This document shows positions 1 to 4,979 of a stretch of 6,593 nucleotides of DNA, one piece after another (within the stretch, counting starts at the first letter, position 1; each line of letters starts with the position of its first letter). The DNA lies in NCBI GenBank assembly GCA_937896115.1, contig CALBLB010000341.1, forward strand, positions 1 through 6,593, given 5' to 3'. The position numbers and the translations under genes were made by a program. The notes under the pieces were generated by a model that was not told the origin of the DNA, did no database searches, and saw nothing but the letters and a program-made list of their open reading frames with translations. The stretch is from an uncultured Succinatimonas sp. Its GTDB lineage: Bacteria > Pseudomonadota > Gammaproteobacteria > Enterobacterales > Succinivibrionaceae.

Positions 1-98
1 TATCACCTAGCCAACAAGAAACTAATTGTAAAGTTTAATTATTAACAATTCCTTAGCTTATGTCAATAGCCTGAAAAGGTCAGCTTTAAGTATGTTTA

Positions 99-1085
99 TT
101 ATTTTGATGCTTCGTTTAATTCAGGATGCTTTTTAATAATTTCTGACTGCTCTTGTTCTGACATATCCAAGATCTCCATGGCATTTTTTAAAGTCATACC
201 TTTCTTGACAAGCGTCAGCACTGTTTGTTCTTTTGCTTGAGCAATTCCTTCTTTTCTTCCTTTTTCAAGCCCTATAGCTTCACCTTTTTCTATTCCTATT
301 GCTTCTCCTTCAGCCAATCCCGTTTCTCTTGAACTTCTCATGGCAGTTTTGTAATCGTATATTGCCATCTGACGATTTATGTATTTAAGGCGCTCCTCAT
401 TGTTCAAAAAGAACGCGTCGTATGATTTCAGCATGTTATGCATCATAGGATCTTCCTTTGCAATTTGCATTTTCTCCTGATAGCTAAGCTTCTTTGAGAA
501 CATTGCCAGCCAGCGCTCCATTTTGCTCATATGCTCTTTTTTCTGAAATTTCGGGATCTCAAGAAAATGCAGATTCAAATCTCCGTTTAGCAAAGCGTGG
601 CTTTTCCTTTCGAATATGGCGTATGAGGTCAAAGCACTGGGTTCATCCTTAAACAAAACGAAATCAAGAATGTTGATGCAAATGCAGGGAGTAAGTTTAC
701 CGTAGTCTTCGCTGTTTAATATTGAACCAAGATACATTTGTGACCAGTAGTACAAAGTACGGTTAGTAAAGCTTTTTTCATATGCCACCTGCATTTCAAT
801 ATCAACTTTTTCTCCGCTGTCCAGTACGCAGGCTATATCAAGACGGGTCAGTTTTCCGTTATAACTGTTTGGAGTCTGTTCAGTATTTTCAAAAATCAAA
901 TCTTTGATTTTATGACCAAGTTCTTCGGAAAGAAGATCATTTAAAAAAGCAATGGTAATTTGTTTACGTTCGGGACGTCCGAAAATGAATTTAAACAATA
1001 CATCGTTGGTAGGATTTAGCTTCTCCTTGGACAATTCATTTGCTTTAAGTTGAATTTTTTGCTGATCCTCAGATAAGTGCAGCAT
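99..1085 (-). CDS. Rpn family recombination-promoting nuclease / PD-(D/E)XK transposase-like protein
   Basis: Predicted 328-residue protein of the Rpn (YhgA-like, PDDEXK_2) family, which includes DNA endonucleases linked to RecA-independent recombination and, in E. coli, to phage defence. Visible hallmarks are PTNDVLFKFIFG at residues 25-36, FLNDLL at 47-52, and a nuclease core with D83 in RLDIA followed by E97 and Q99 in DIEMQ, so the catalytic D...E-x-Q set looks intact. The C-terminal third is charged and holds two copies of a GEAIG-x-EK unit, typical of the variable tail of this family. I chose the ATG at 1085 because GGAGG lies six bases upstream (minus strand, 1096-1092). A longer reading from a GTG at 1118 lacks a comparable site. 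It stands alone, divergent from the aromatic genes, and appears more AT-rich than they are, which fits a mobile accessory gene. Family assignment is firm; the biological role is not shown by the sequence. Confidence 0.9.
   Translation of the reverse strand: MLHLSEDQQKIQLKANELSKEKLNPTNDVLFKFIFGRPERKQITIAFLNDLLSEELGHKIKDLIFENTEQTPNSYNGKLTRLDIACVLDSGEKVDIEMQVAYEKSFTNRTLYYWSQMYLGSILNSEDYGKLTPCICINILDFVLFKDEPSALTSYAIFERKSHALLNGDLNLHFLEIPKFQKKEHMSKMERWLAMFSKKLSYQEKMQIAKEDPMMHNMLKSYDAFFLNNEERLKYINRQMAIYDYKTAMRSSRETGLAEGEAIGIEKGEAIGLEKGRKEGIAQAKEQTVLTLVKKGMTLKNAMEILDMSEQEQSEIIKKHPELNEASK
261..308 (-). repeat. Two 24-base imperfect tandem repeats in the Rpn gene tail
   Basis: Units 261-284 and 285-308 match at 19 of 24 bases by my count and encode GEAIGLEK and GEAIGIEK. 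They keep the reading frame and lie in the variable C-terminal tail, outside the nuclease core. Repeat number in such tails can change by slippage or recombination. Confidence 0.75.
444..458 (-). promoter_or_regulatory. Possible internal ribosome-binding site and start within the Rpn gene
   Basis: On the minus strand AAGGA (458-454) lies seven bases before an in-frame ATG (446-444), with a second ATG directly after it. A further in-frame ATG at 470-468 has AGGAG only three bases upstream. Starting at 446 would give a 115-residue C-terminal protein lacking the nuclease core. In E. coli, rpn genes are known to make a short C-terminal product from inside the gene that inhibits the full-length toxin. 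The match here is positional only; no internal promoter was identified. Confidence 0.35.
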
Positions 1086-1184
1086 GGAAGGCCTCCAAAA
1101 ATGAGTGAGTGTAAGCACCGGAAAAATTCCATGCCTAAACCGAGTGTTTAAGAAGAATTACTTGAAATAAAATCAAAATTTTAG

Positions 1185-1214
1185 AATATGAAATGATGCT
1201 TTCCCCCGTTTCAA
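1185..1214 (-). promoter_or_regulatory. Weak candidate promoter for the Rpn gene
   Basis: On the minus strand TTGAAA (1214-1209) and CATATT (1190-1185) are separated by 18 bases, about 100 bases upstream of the chosen start. The -35 matches consensus at 5 of 6 and the -10 at 4 of 6. The region is AT-rich, so a chance match is quite possible. Confidence 0.2.
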
Positions 1215-1338
1215 CAATAACAGAAAAGGGGATAATTTTAAATTGCTTTACCACAAAATCCGTTAACTCGTCTGCTTTAGGTGGTCAGATACAGCTTGAT
1301 ATTTTTTAGAGCGTAAATTTTTAAATCGTTAAAGCCAC

Positions 1339-1367
1339 TTGTAACTTAGTGTAAATACCTACATAAT
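1339..1367 (+). promoter_or_regulatory. Probable sigma-70 promoter of the DAHP synthase leader transcript
   Basis: TTGTAA (1339-1344) and CATAAT (1362-1367) are separated by 17 bases, matching the -35 and -10 consensus at 4 of 6 and 5 of 6. Transcription would begin near 1374, giving an untranslated leader of about 210 bases before the DAHP synthase gene. An upstream alternative, TTGATA at 1296-1301 with TTTAAA about 18 bases later, is also possible. TGTAA motifs at 1340 and 1350 recall TyrR half-sites but do not form a good full box. Confidence 0.55.
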
Positions 1368-1376
1368 GCAAAACAT

Positions 1377-1400
1377 GACGGTGCTTTGTACCGCATCGTC
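1377..1400 (+). ncRNA. Stem-loop at the 5' end of the leader RNA
   Basis: GACGGTGC (1377-1384) can pair with GCATCGTC (1393-1400): eight contiguous pairs, one of them G-U, around an 8-base loop. It would start within a few bases of the predicted transcription start and ends four bases before the terminator hairpin. Its 5' arm and loop (1380-1388) could instead pair with 1404-1412, the 5' arm of the terminator, through five Watson-Crick pairs and up to four G-U pairs. It is therefore a possible antiterminator element. Promoter, this stem and the terminator could alternatively define a small RNA of about 60 bases. Confidence 0.5.
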
Positions 1401-1404
1401 GGGC

Positions 1405-1439
1405 AAAGTGTTCCCAAGAACGGACACTTTTTTTATTTT
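1405..1439 (+). terminator. Intrinsic terminator, possible attenuator, in the DAHP synthase leader
   Basis: AAAGTGTTC (1405-1413) pairs with GGACACTTT (1422-1430), nine pairs with one G-U, around an 8-base loop. The 3' arm continues into TTTTATTTT. It lies about 30 bases after the predicted transcription start, with no gene between, so it would either end a small RNA or attenuate transcription into the leader ORF and DAHP synthase gene. The stem is only moderately GC-rich, so termination may be partial. Confidence 0.65.
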
Positions 1440-1455
1440 GTTAAAGGTGAACATC

Positions 1456-1569
1456 GTGAATATTCTATTGAGGAAAAAACAAGAGAGGTTAGTGAAACTG
1501 GACTTGCACGGGGCGCAACGCGGCGCTTTTTCTTCCTATTATTATTGGCGATTTAACTTTAACTATTGA
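1456..1569 (+). CDS. Aromatic amino-acid leader peptide upstream of DAHP synthase
   Basis: Short ORF of 37 codons ending in YYYWRFNFNY: four Tyr, one Trp and two Phe among the last ten sense codons (1537-1566), with TGA at 1567-1569. This is the mark of an attenuation leader peptide that senses aminoacyl-tRNA supply, and the next gene makes the first enzyme of the pathway to exactly these three amino acids, starting 15 bases downstream. I prefer the GTG at 1456 because AGGTGA (1445-1450), a six-base match to the anti-Shine-Dalgarno sequence, lies five bases before it. A GTG at 1492 with GAGG only three bases upstream would give 25 codons. The frame is also open back through the upstream terminator, so the exact start is uncertain. 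Unlike trpL or pheL, no terminator follows the aromatic codons. Instead the ribosome-binding site of the synthase gene follows, which points to translational control. The peptide itself probably has no function beyond being translated. Confidence 0.75.
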   Translation: MNILLRKKQERLVKLDLHGAQRGAFSSYYYWRFNFNY

Positions 1570-1578
1570 TAAAAGGCG
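1524..1578 (+). promoter_or_regulatory. Possible RNA switch hiding the DAHP synthase ribosome-binding site
   Basis: CGCTTTTT (1524-1531) can pair with AAAAGGCG (1571-1578), eight contiguous pairs with one G-U. The second arm is the Shine-Dalgarno region of the gene starting at 1585. The 39-base loop between the arms contains the whole aromatic codon block of the leader peptide. A competing hairpin, GCGC at 1513-1516 with GCGC at 1523-1526 extended by G-U pairs, overlaps the first arm, so the two folds exclude each other. A ribosome paused at the Tyr codons 1537-1545 would cover 1524-1531 and leave the ribosome-binding site free. The pairing is visible; the regulation is inferred. Confidence 0.5.
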
Positions 1579-1584
1579 GTTTGT

Positions 1585-2691
1585 ATGACCAAGAATTCAT
1601 TAGAGATCCTTCCGCCGCCCAATGAGGCTTGCGCGGGGATCGTAGATACCAGGATCAGCGCAATGTATCAGGTACTTCCTCCGGTAGCAGTTACCGAAAA
1701 ATATCCGGCTACTGAGTTCACTGAAGAACTCGTAGCCAAGACCCGTGGAGAGATCCACAATATTTTAAACGGCGATGACGATCGCCTGATCGTGATCACC
1801 GGTCCTTGTTCTATTCATGATCCGGCAGCGGCCATGGATTACGCCACCCGTTTGCTGGCGTTACGTCGTAAGTTTGAGAAAGAGTTGGTAGTGATCATGC
1901 GCGTGTATTTTGAAAAACCGCGTACTACCGTAGGCTGGAAAGGGCTTATCAACGATCCTGGCCTTGACGATTCTCATGATATCAATCGCGGTCTGCGCAT
2001 AGGTAGAAAACTGTTGCGTGATATCAACAGTATGGGAATGCCGGCGGCAACGGAATTTTTGGATCCCATTACCGTGCAGTATATCGATGACTTTATCTCA
2101 TGGGGAGCCATCGGTGCCCGTACCACCGAGTCACAATTACACCGTCAGTTGGCTTCAGGTCTTTCCTGCCCCGTAGGCTTTAAGAATGCTACCGACGGCA
2201 GTGTGAAGATAGCTGTGGACGCAACCATTGCCGCCGAGCATGAACATACCTTCATGTCGGTTACCAAGATGGGACATGTGGCCATCGTTCATACTAAGGG
2301 TAATGATGACTGTCACGTAATTTTACGCGGCGGCAAAGAGCCTAATTACAGCCACGACGACGTTGAAGCGGCATGTGCAGAGCTTAAGAAAGGCGGGATC
2401 AAGGAAATGGTGATGATCGATGCCTCTCATTCCAATTCTCACAAGCAGTTTAAGCGTCAGATCGAGGTGACCAACGACGTAGCCTGCCAGATTGCCGCAG
2501 GTGATAAGCGTATCTTCGGGATCATGCTTGAAAGCAACATAGTCGAAGGTCGTCAGGATCTGTGCGCGGATCTTTCCAAATTGGTTTACGGACAATCCAT
2601 TACCGATGCCTGTATCAATTTTGAAGATACCGAAATGTTGCTTGAGCGTTTGAGCGAAGCCGTGATCGAACGTCGCAAGAAAAATGCCTGA
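1585..2691 (+). CDS. aroG: 3-deoxy-7-phosphoheptulonate synthase (DAHP synthase), AroG-like class I
   Basis: Condenses phosphoenolpyruvate with erythrose 4-phosphate to DAHP in the cytoplasm, the first step of the shikimate pathway. The 368 residues align with E. coli AroG (350 residues) almost end to end, with about 14 extra residues at the N-terminus. Metal ligands are present: C75 in GPCSIHDP, H282 in DASHSN, E316 in MLESN and D341 in SITDAC. Substrate-binding segments YFEKPRTTVGWKG (109-120 region), GARTTES (177-183) and LRGGKEPNY (247-255) are intact. Compared from memory with the Phe site of AroG, D21, L193, S194, F223, S225 and V235 are kept, but V20 and V164 replace Asp6 and Pro150, so the feedback effector cannot be named safely. 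The gene could equally be called aroF or aroH. AGGCGG lies five bases before the ATG. The aromatic leader peptide ends 15 bases upstream and an intrinsic terminator follows, so it looks like a single-gene transcript under leader control. Confidence 0.93.
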   Translation: MTKNSLEILPPPNEACAGIVDTRISAMYQVLPPVAVTEKYPATEFTEELVAKTRGEIHNILNGDDDRLIVITGPCSIHDPAAAMDYATRLLALRRKFEKELVVIMRVYFEKPRTTVGWKGLINDPGLDDSHDINRGLRIGRKLLRDINSMGMPAATEFLDPITVQYIDDFISWGAIGARTTESQLHRQLASGLSCPVGFKNATDGSVKIAVDATIAAEHEHTFMSVTKMGHVAIVHTKGNDDCHVILRGGKEPNYSHDDVEAACAELKKGGIKEMVMIDASHSNSHKQFKRQIEVTNDVACQIAAGDKRIFGIMLESNIVEGRQDLCADLSKLVYGQSITDACINFEDTEMLLERLSEAVIERRKKNA

Positions 2692-2696
2692 TAAGG

Positions 2697-2726
2697 ACCC
2701 GGCTTGGTGCCGGGTTTTGTTTTTTT
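2697..2726 (+). terminator. Strong intrinsic terminator after the DAHP synthase gene
   Basis: ACCCGGC (2697-2703) and GCCGGGT (2709-2715) form a perfect 7-bp GC-rich stem with a 5-base loop, followed by a T tract interrupted by one G. It begins five bases after the synthase stop codon and separates this gene from serA. Confidence 0.92.
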
Positions 2727-2760
2727 GATTTTGAAAAACCCCATTTGGTCAGAGGTGATC

Positions 2761-3996
2761 ATGCAACCTTCATTATCACTTGAAAAGAACAAGATAAAGA
2801 TCCTTCTTTTAGAGGGCGTGGACAAGAGCGCCGTCGAGGCTTTAAAGCGTGCCGGATATACCAATGTGCAATATGAGAAGAAAGCTTTTGAAGGGCAGGA
2901 GCTTTTGGATGCGATTGCAGACGTGCATTTTATCGGGATCAGATCGAGAACCCAACTTACGGCAGAGGTTTTGTCTCATGCCAAAAAACTTATAGCCGTA
3001 GGTTGTTTCTGCATCGGTACCAATCAGGTGGATTTGAAGGCGGCAGCGTCGCTTGGTATACCCGTATTCAACGCTCCTTATTCAAATACCCGCTCCGTAG
3101 CAGAGCTGGTAACCGGTGAATATCTGCAACTCTTGCGTGATGTTCCGCGCCGTAACGCTCTTTTGCATCGCGGCGGTTGGGATAAAACTGCAGGCGGCAA
3201 CCATGAAGCCCGCGGACGTACTTTGGGGATCATAGGTTACGGTCATATCGGTACCCAAGTAGGCATCATTGCCGAAGCTTTGGGACTTAAAGTGGTGTAT
3301 TTCGACATCGAGCGCAAGCTTTCATTGGGTAACGCCGTGCAACTTGACAGCCTTGACGAGCTTTTTGCCAAAGCCGACATCGTCACCATGCACGTGCCTG
3401 AGACTGCACTTACCAAGAATATGATCGATGCGGAGGCTTTTGCCAAGATGAAAGACGGAGTACGTTTCATCAACGCATCTCGCGGTAGCGTAGTTGACGT
3501 CGATGCTTTATGCGAAGCTTTATCATCAGGTAAGGTTGCTGGGGCTGCCTGTGACGTGTTCCCGATTGAACCTAAAGCCAAGGGCGACGAGTTCCAAAGC
3601 CCTTTGCGTAAATTCGACAATGTCATTCTGACTCCGCATATAGGTGCAGGAACCGAAGAGGCTCAGCGTAATATCGGTACCGAAGTTGCAGAGAAACTTT
3701 CTCTCTACTCTGACAACGGTACTACGCTTACTGCAGTCAACTTCCCTGAAGTTTCATTACCTGCATTGCGCGAGGATGTAAGCCGTATTCTGCACATTCA
3801 TCACAACGTACCCGGCATCATGCGAGCCATCAATGAGATCTATGCAAAATTTGACATCAACGTAGCTTCTCAGTATTTGGAAACCAATCCTGAGATAGGT
3901 TACGTGGTTATGGACGTGCATACAAAAGATCTTCATGAAGTGATGCCGCTTTTAAAACAGATAGACGGAACGGTAAAATGCCGTGTTCTCTATTAA
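2761..3996 (+). CDS. serA: D-3-phosphoglycerate dehydrogenase
   Basis: Oxidises 3-phosphoglycerate to 3-phosphohydroxypyruvate with NAD, the first committed step of serine synthesis, in the cytoplasm. The 411 residues align with E. coli SerA (410) throughout. The N-terminal catalytic half has GCFCIGTNQVDL (81-92) and NAPYSNTRSVAEL (104-116). The NAD-binding Rossmann motif is GYGHIG (159-164). Catalytic R241 (NASRGS), E270 and H293 (TPHIG) are all present. The C-terminal ACT domain (about 340-411) keeps H347, N349 and N367, the positions matching the serine-binding His344, Asn346 and Asn364 of the E. coli enzyme, so allosteric inhibition by serine is expected. I start at the ATG at 2761 because GAGGTGATC runs directly up to it and the protein then begins like SerA (SLEKNKIKILL). 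An upstream extension would run back into the terminator. The next gene starts nine bases after the stop, suggesting co-transcription. No clear promoter is visible between the upstream terminator and this start. Confidence 0.97.
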   Translation: MQPSLSLEKNKIKILLLEGVDKSAVEALKRAGYTNVQYEKKAFEGQELLDAIADVHFIGIRSRTQLTAEVLSHAKKLIAVGCFCIGTNQVDLKAAASLGIPVFNAPYSNTRSVAELVTGEYLQLLRDVPRRNALLHRGGWDKTAGGNHEARGRTLGIIGYGHIGTQVGIIAEALGLKVVYFDIERKLSLGNAVQLDSLDELFAKADIVTMHVPETALTKNMIDAEAFAKMKDGVRFINASRGSVVDVDALCEALSSGKVAGAACDVFPIEPKAKGDEFQSPLRKFDNVILTPHIGAGTEEAQRNIGTEVAEKLSLYSDNGTTLTAVNFPEVSLPALREDVSRILHIHHNVPGIMRAINEIYAKFDINVASQYLETNPEIGYVVMDVHTKDLHEVMPLLKQIDGTVKCRVLY

Positions 3997-4005
3997 AATA
4001 GGAGC

Positions 4006-4956
4006 ATGGGCGCTTTAAAAAATTTTACTAAGAGTCTGTTGAGTGCAACCGGTGTTCTTTTGAGCACCAGTTGCAGTTTTGCAGCAGAAATCTCCGGATG
4101 GAGTATGGGAGAGTCGGGCATGTGGAGACTTGCCGACGCTCCTGACTATCATTTTGAATCAGGTTCACCTTCCAAGCTTATTAGAGCTGATCGGGCGGTT
4201 TTGAACCGTCAGGCGCGTTTTAAATTGCGCAGCGGTTTGGTAAATTCTTTTACCTTCCGCGTTTCCTGTGTTTTTCAATCCAAGATCCCGGCTTTTGAGC
4301 TGGACGTAGAGCCCCTTGACATACGTATAAGCGATCAGTTCAACGGCTATGCCTTTGCGCGTTTTGCAGTCGATGACGGACAGGAGTATTCGTTACGCGG
4401 CGAGTATTTGCCTCCGGCACGTTTGATCTTTGCTCCTTTGAGCAAAAGTCAGGAAAAAAAGATCAGTGATCTTTTCATTCAGCTAAACGAAGGCGGAAAT
4501 CTGCGTATGGCTCTGTTGCAGGGAGAAAATGCCGATCCTAGGGTTTATTCAGTACAGCTTGCAGGTTTTGCCGCCATGGCAGGGGAAGTATCTTCAGATT
4601 GCGTAAGATTAAATGCGGCTACGGGAAAACGTAATGCTTATGTTCCCGATTATCTGACTTCGGAGCCTTCCGGGTATGTAAAAAAAGGCTATTCTGTCAA
4701 AAAGAAAAAGCCTAATGACGGTTTGACTCCTGCTGATCAAAACTCCATCTCGGCGCAGGAAGAACAGGCAAATAAGCAGGAAGAGCAGGAGCCTGAGGTT
4801 CATTATTTTGAACCTGGTGGCGGGACTGCCAGCATAGATAAAGACGGTATGCCGGTTACAAAGGACTCACAAAATCCCAGCGATCAGGATGAAGGACTGA
4901 TACCTGCAAATAACGGTGCGCCTATGTCCATAGGAAGTGACGGTTCTCCTCATTAA
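4006..4956 (+). CDS. Unrecognised secreted (periplasmic) protein with a disordered tail
   Basis: I do not recognise this 316-residue protein. Residues 1-26 look like a Sec signal peptide: Lys at 5 and 9, a hydrophobic stretch at 11-22, and SFA before A27 as a likely signal peptidase I site. C23 lies in STSC, a poor lipobox. Residues 28-203 look like a compact, strand-rich domain with an aromatic-rich start (GWSMGESGMW), FRVSC around C88, and QLAGFAAM before C199. C88 and C199 are the only cysteines left after cleavage and could form a disulfide. Residues 204-316 look unstructured: a lysine-rich patch (226-235), a Glu/Gln stretch (251-264) and a Gly/Ser/Asp/Pro end with two similar pieces (SIDKDGMP and SIGSDGSP). 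The gene is wedged nine bases after serA and 23 bases before tamA, so a role in the envelope alongside TamA is possible but unproven. AGGAG is only one base from the ATG, an unusually tight spacing, yet no better in-frame start precedes it, and starting later would strip the charged signal-peptide end. Confidence 0.8.
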   Translation: MGALKNFTKSLLSATGVLLSTSCSFAAEISGWSMGESGMWRLADAPDYHFESGSPSKLIRADRAVLNRQARFKLRSGLVNSFTFRVSCVFQSKIPAFELDVEPLDIRISDQFNGYAFARFAVDDGQEYSLRGEYLPPARLIFAPLSKSQEKKISDLFIQLNEGGNLRMALLQGENADPRVYSVQLAGFAAMAGEVSSDCVRLNAATGKRNAYVPDYLTSEPSGYVKKGYSVKKKKPNDGLTPADQNSISAQEEQANKQEEQEPEVHYFEPGGGTASIDKDGMPVTKDSQNPSDQDEGLIPANNGAPMSIGSDGSPH

Positions 4957-4979
4957 GGCAAAGCTTTGGTTAGCAAAAC

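Larger units (their letters stand above)
1086..1455. other. Divergent intergenic and leader region between the Rpn gene and the DAHP synthase leader ORF
   Basis: This stretch holds no convincing protein gene. Its left part (1086-1330) is AT-rich and contains the Rpn ribosome-binding site, a weak promoter candidate on the minus strand, and an imperfect hairpin at about 1202-1232 (TCCCC with GGGGA outside, TTTC with GAAA inside) of unknown meaning. Its right part carries the probable promoter, two hairpins and a terminator described separately. The frame is open from 1366 to 1569, but its first ATG overlaps the probable -10 box and so should not be on the mRNA. Confidence 0.7.

Noticed and set aside
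24..50. Inverted repeat AATTGT...ACAATT
   Set aside because: Only six AT-rich pairs in AT-rich sequence; expected by chance.
68..85. Hairpin downstream of the Rpn gene as its terminator
   Set aside because: The stem is six pairs with a bulge and no T tract follows on the minus strand.
1340..1367. TyrR box over the leader promoter
   Set aside because: TGTAAC and TGTAAA motifs occur, but neither has a good TTTACA partner six bases away.
1366..1455. N-terminal part of a longer 67-codon reading of the leader ORF
   Set aside because: Its first ATG overlaps the probable -10 box and has no ribosome-binding site, and the extension would run through the terminator hairpin. The later GTG with AGGTGA fits better.
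2323..2595. Minus-strand ORF of 90 codons
   Set aside because: Lies entirely inside the DAHP synthase gene on the other strand and resembles no protein I know.
2704..2760. Upstream extension of serA by 19 codons
   Set aside because: It would begin in the loop of the terminator, while the ATG at 2761 has an ideal ribosome-binding site and matches the SerA N-terminus.
2586..2864. Minus-strand ORF of 92 codons
   Set aside because: Overlaps the end of the synthase gene, the terminator and the start of serA; a shadow of real features.
3243..3626. Minus-strand ORF of 127 codons
   Set aside because: Antisense to the conserved NAD-binding and catalytic region of serA, with no independent support.
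4609..4803. Minus-strand ORF of 64 codons
   Set aside because: Antisense to the low-complexity tail of the secreted protein; its hydrophobic look follows from the lysine- and glutamate-rich codons on the other strand.
4959..4968. Palindrome CAAAGCTTTG in front of tamA
   Set aside because: Ten bases without a loop or second copy; no reason to prefer an operator over chance.
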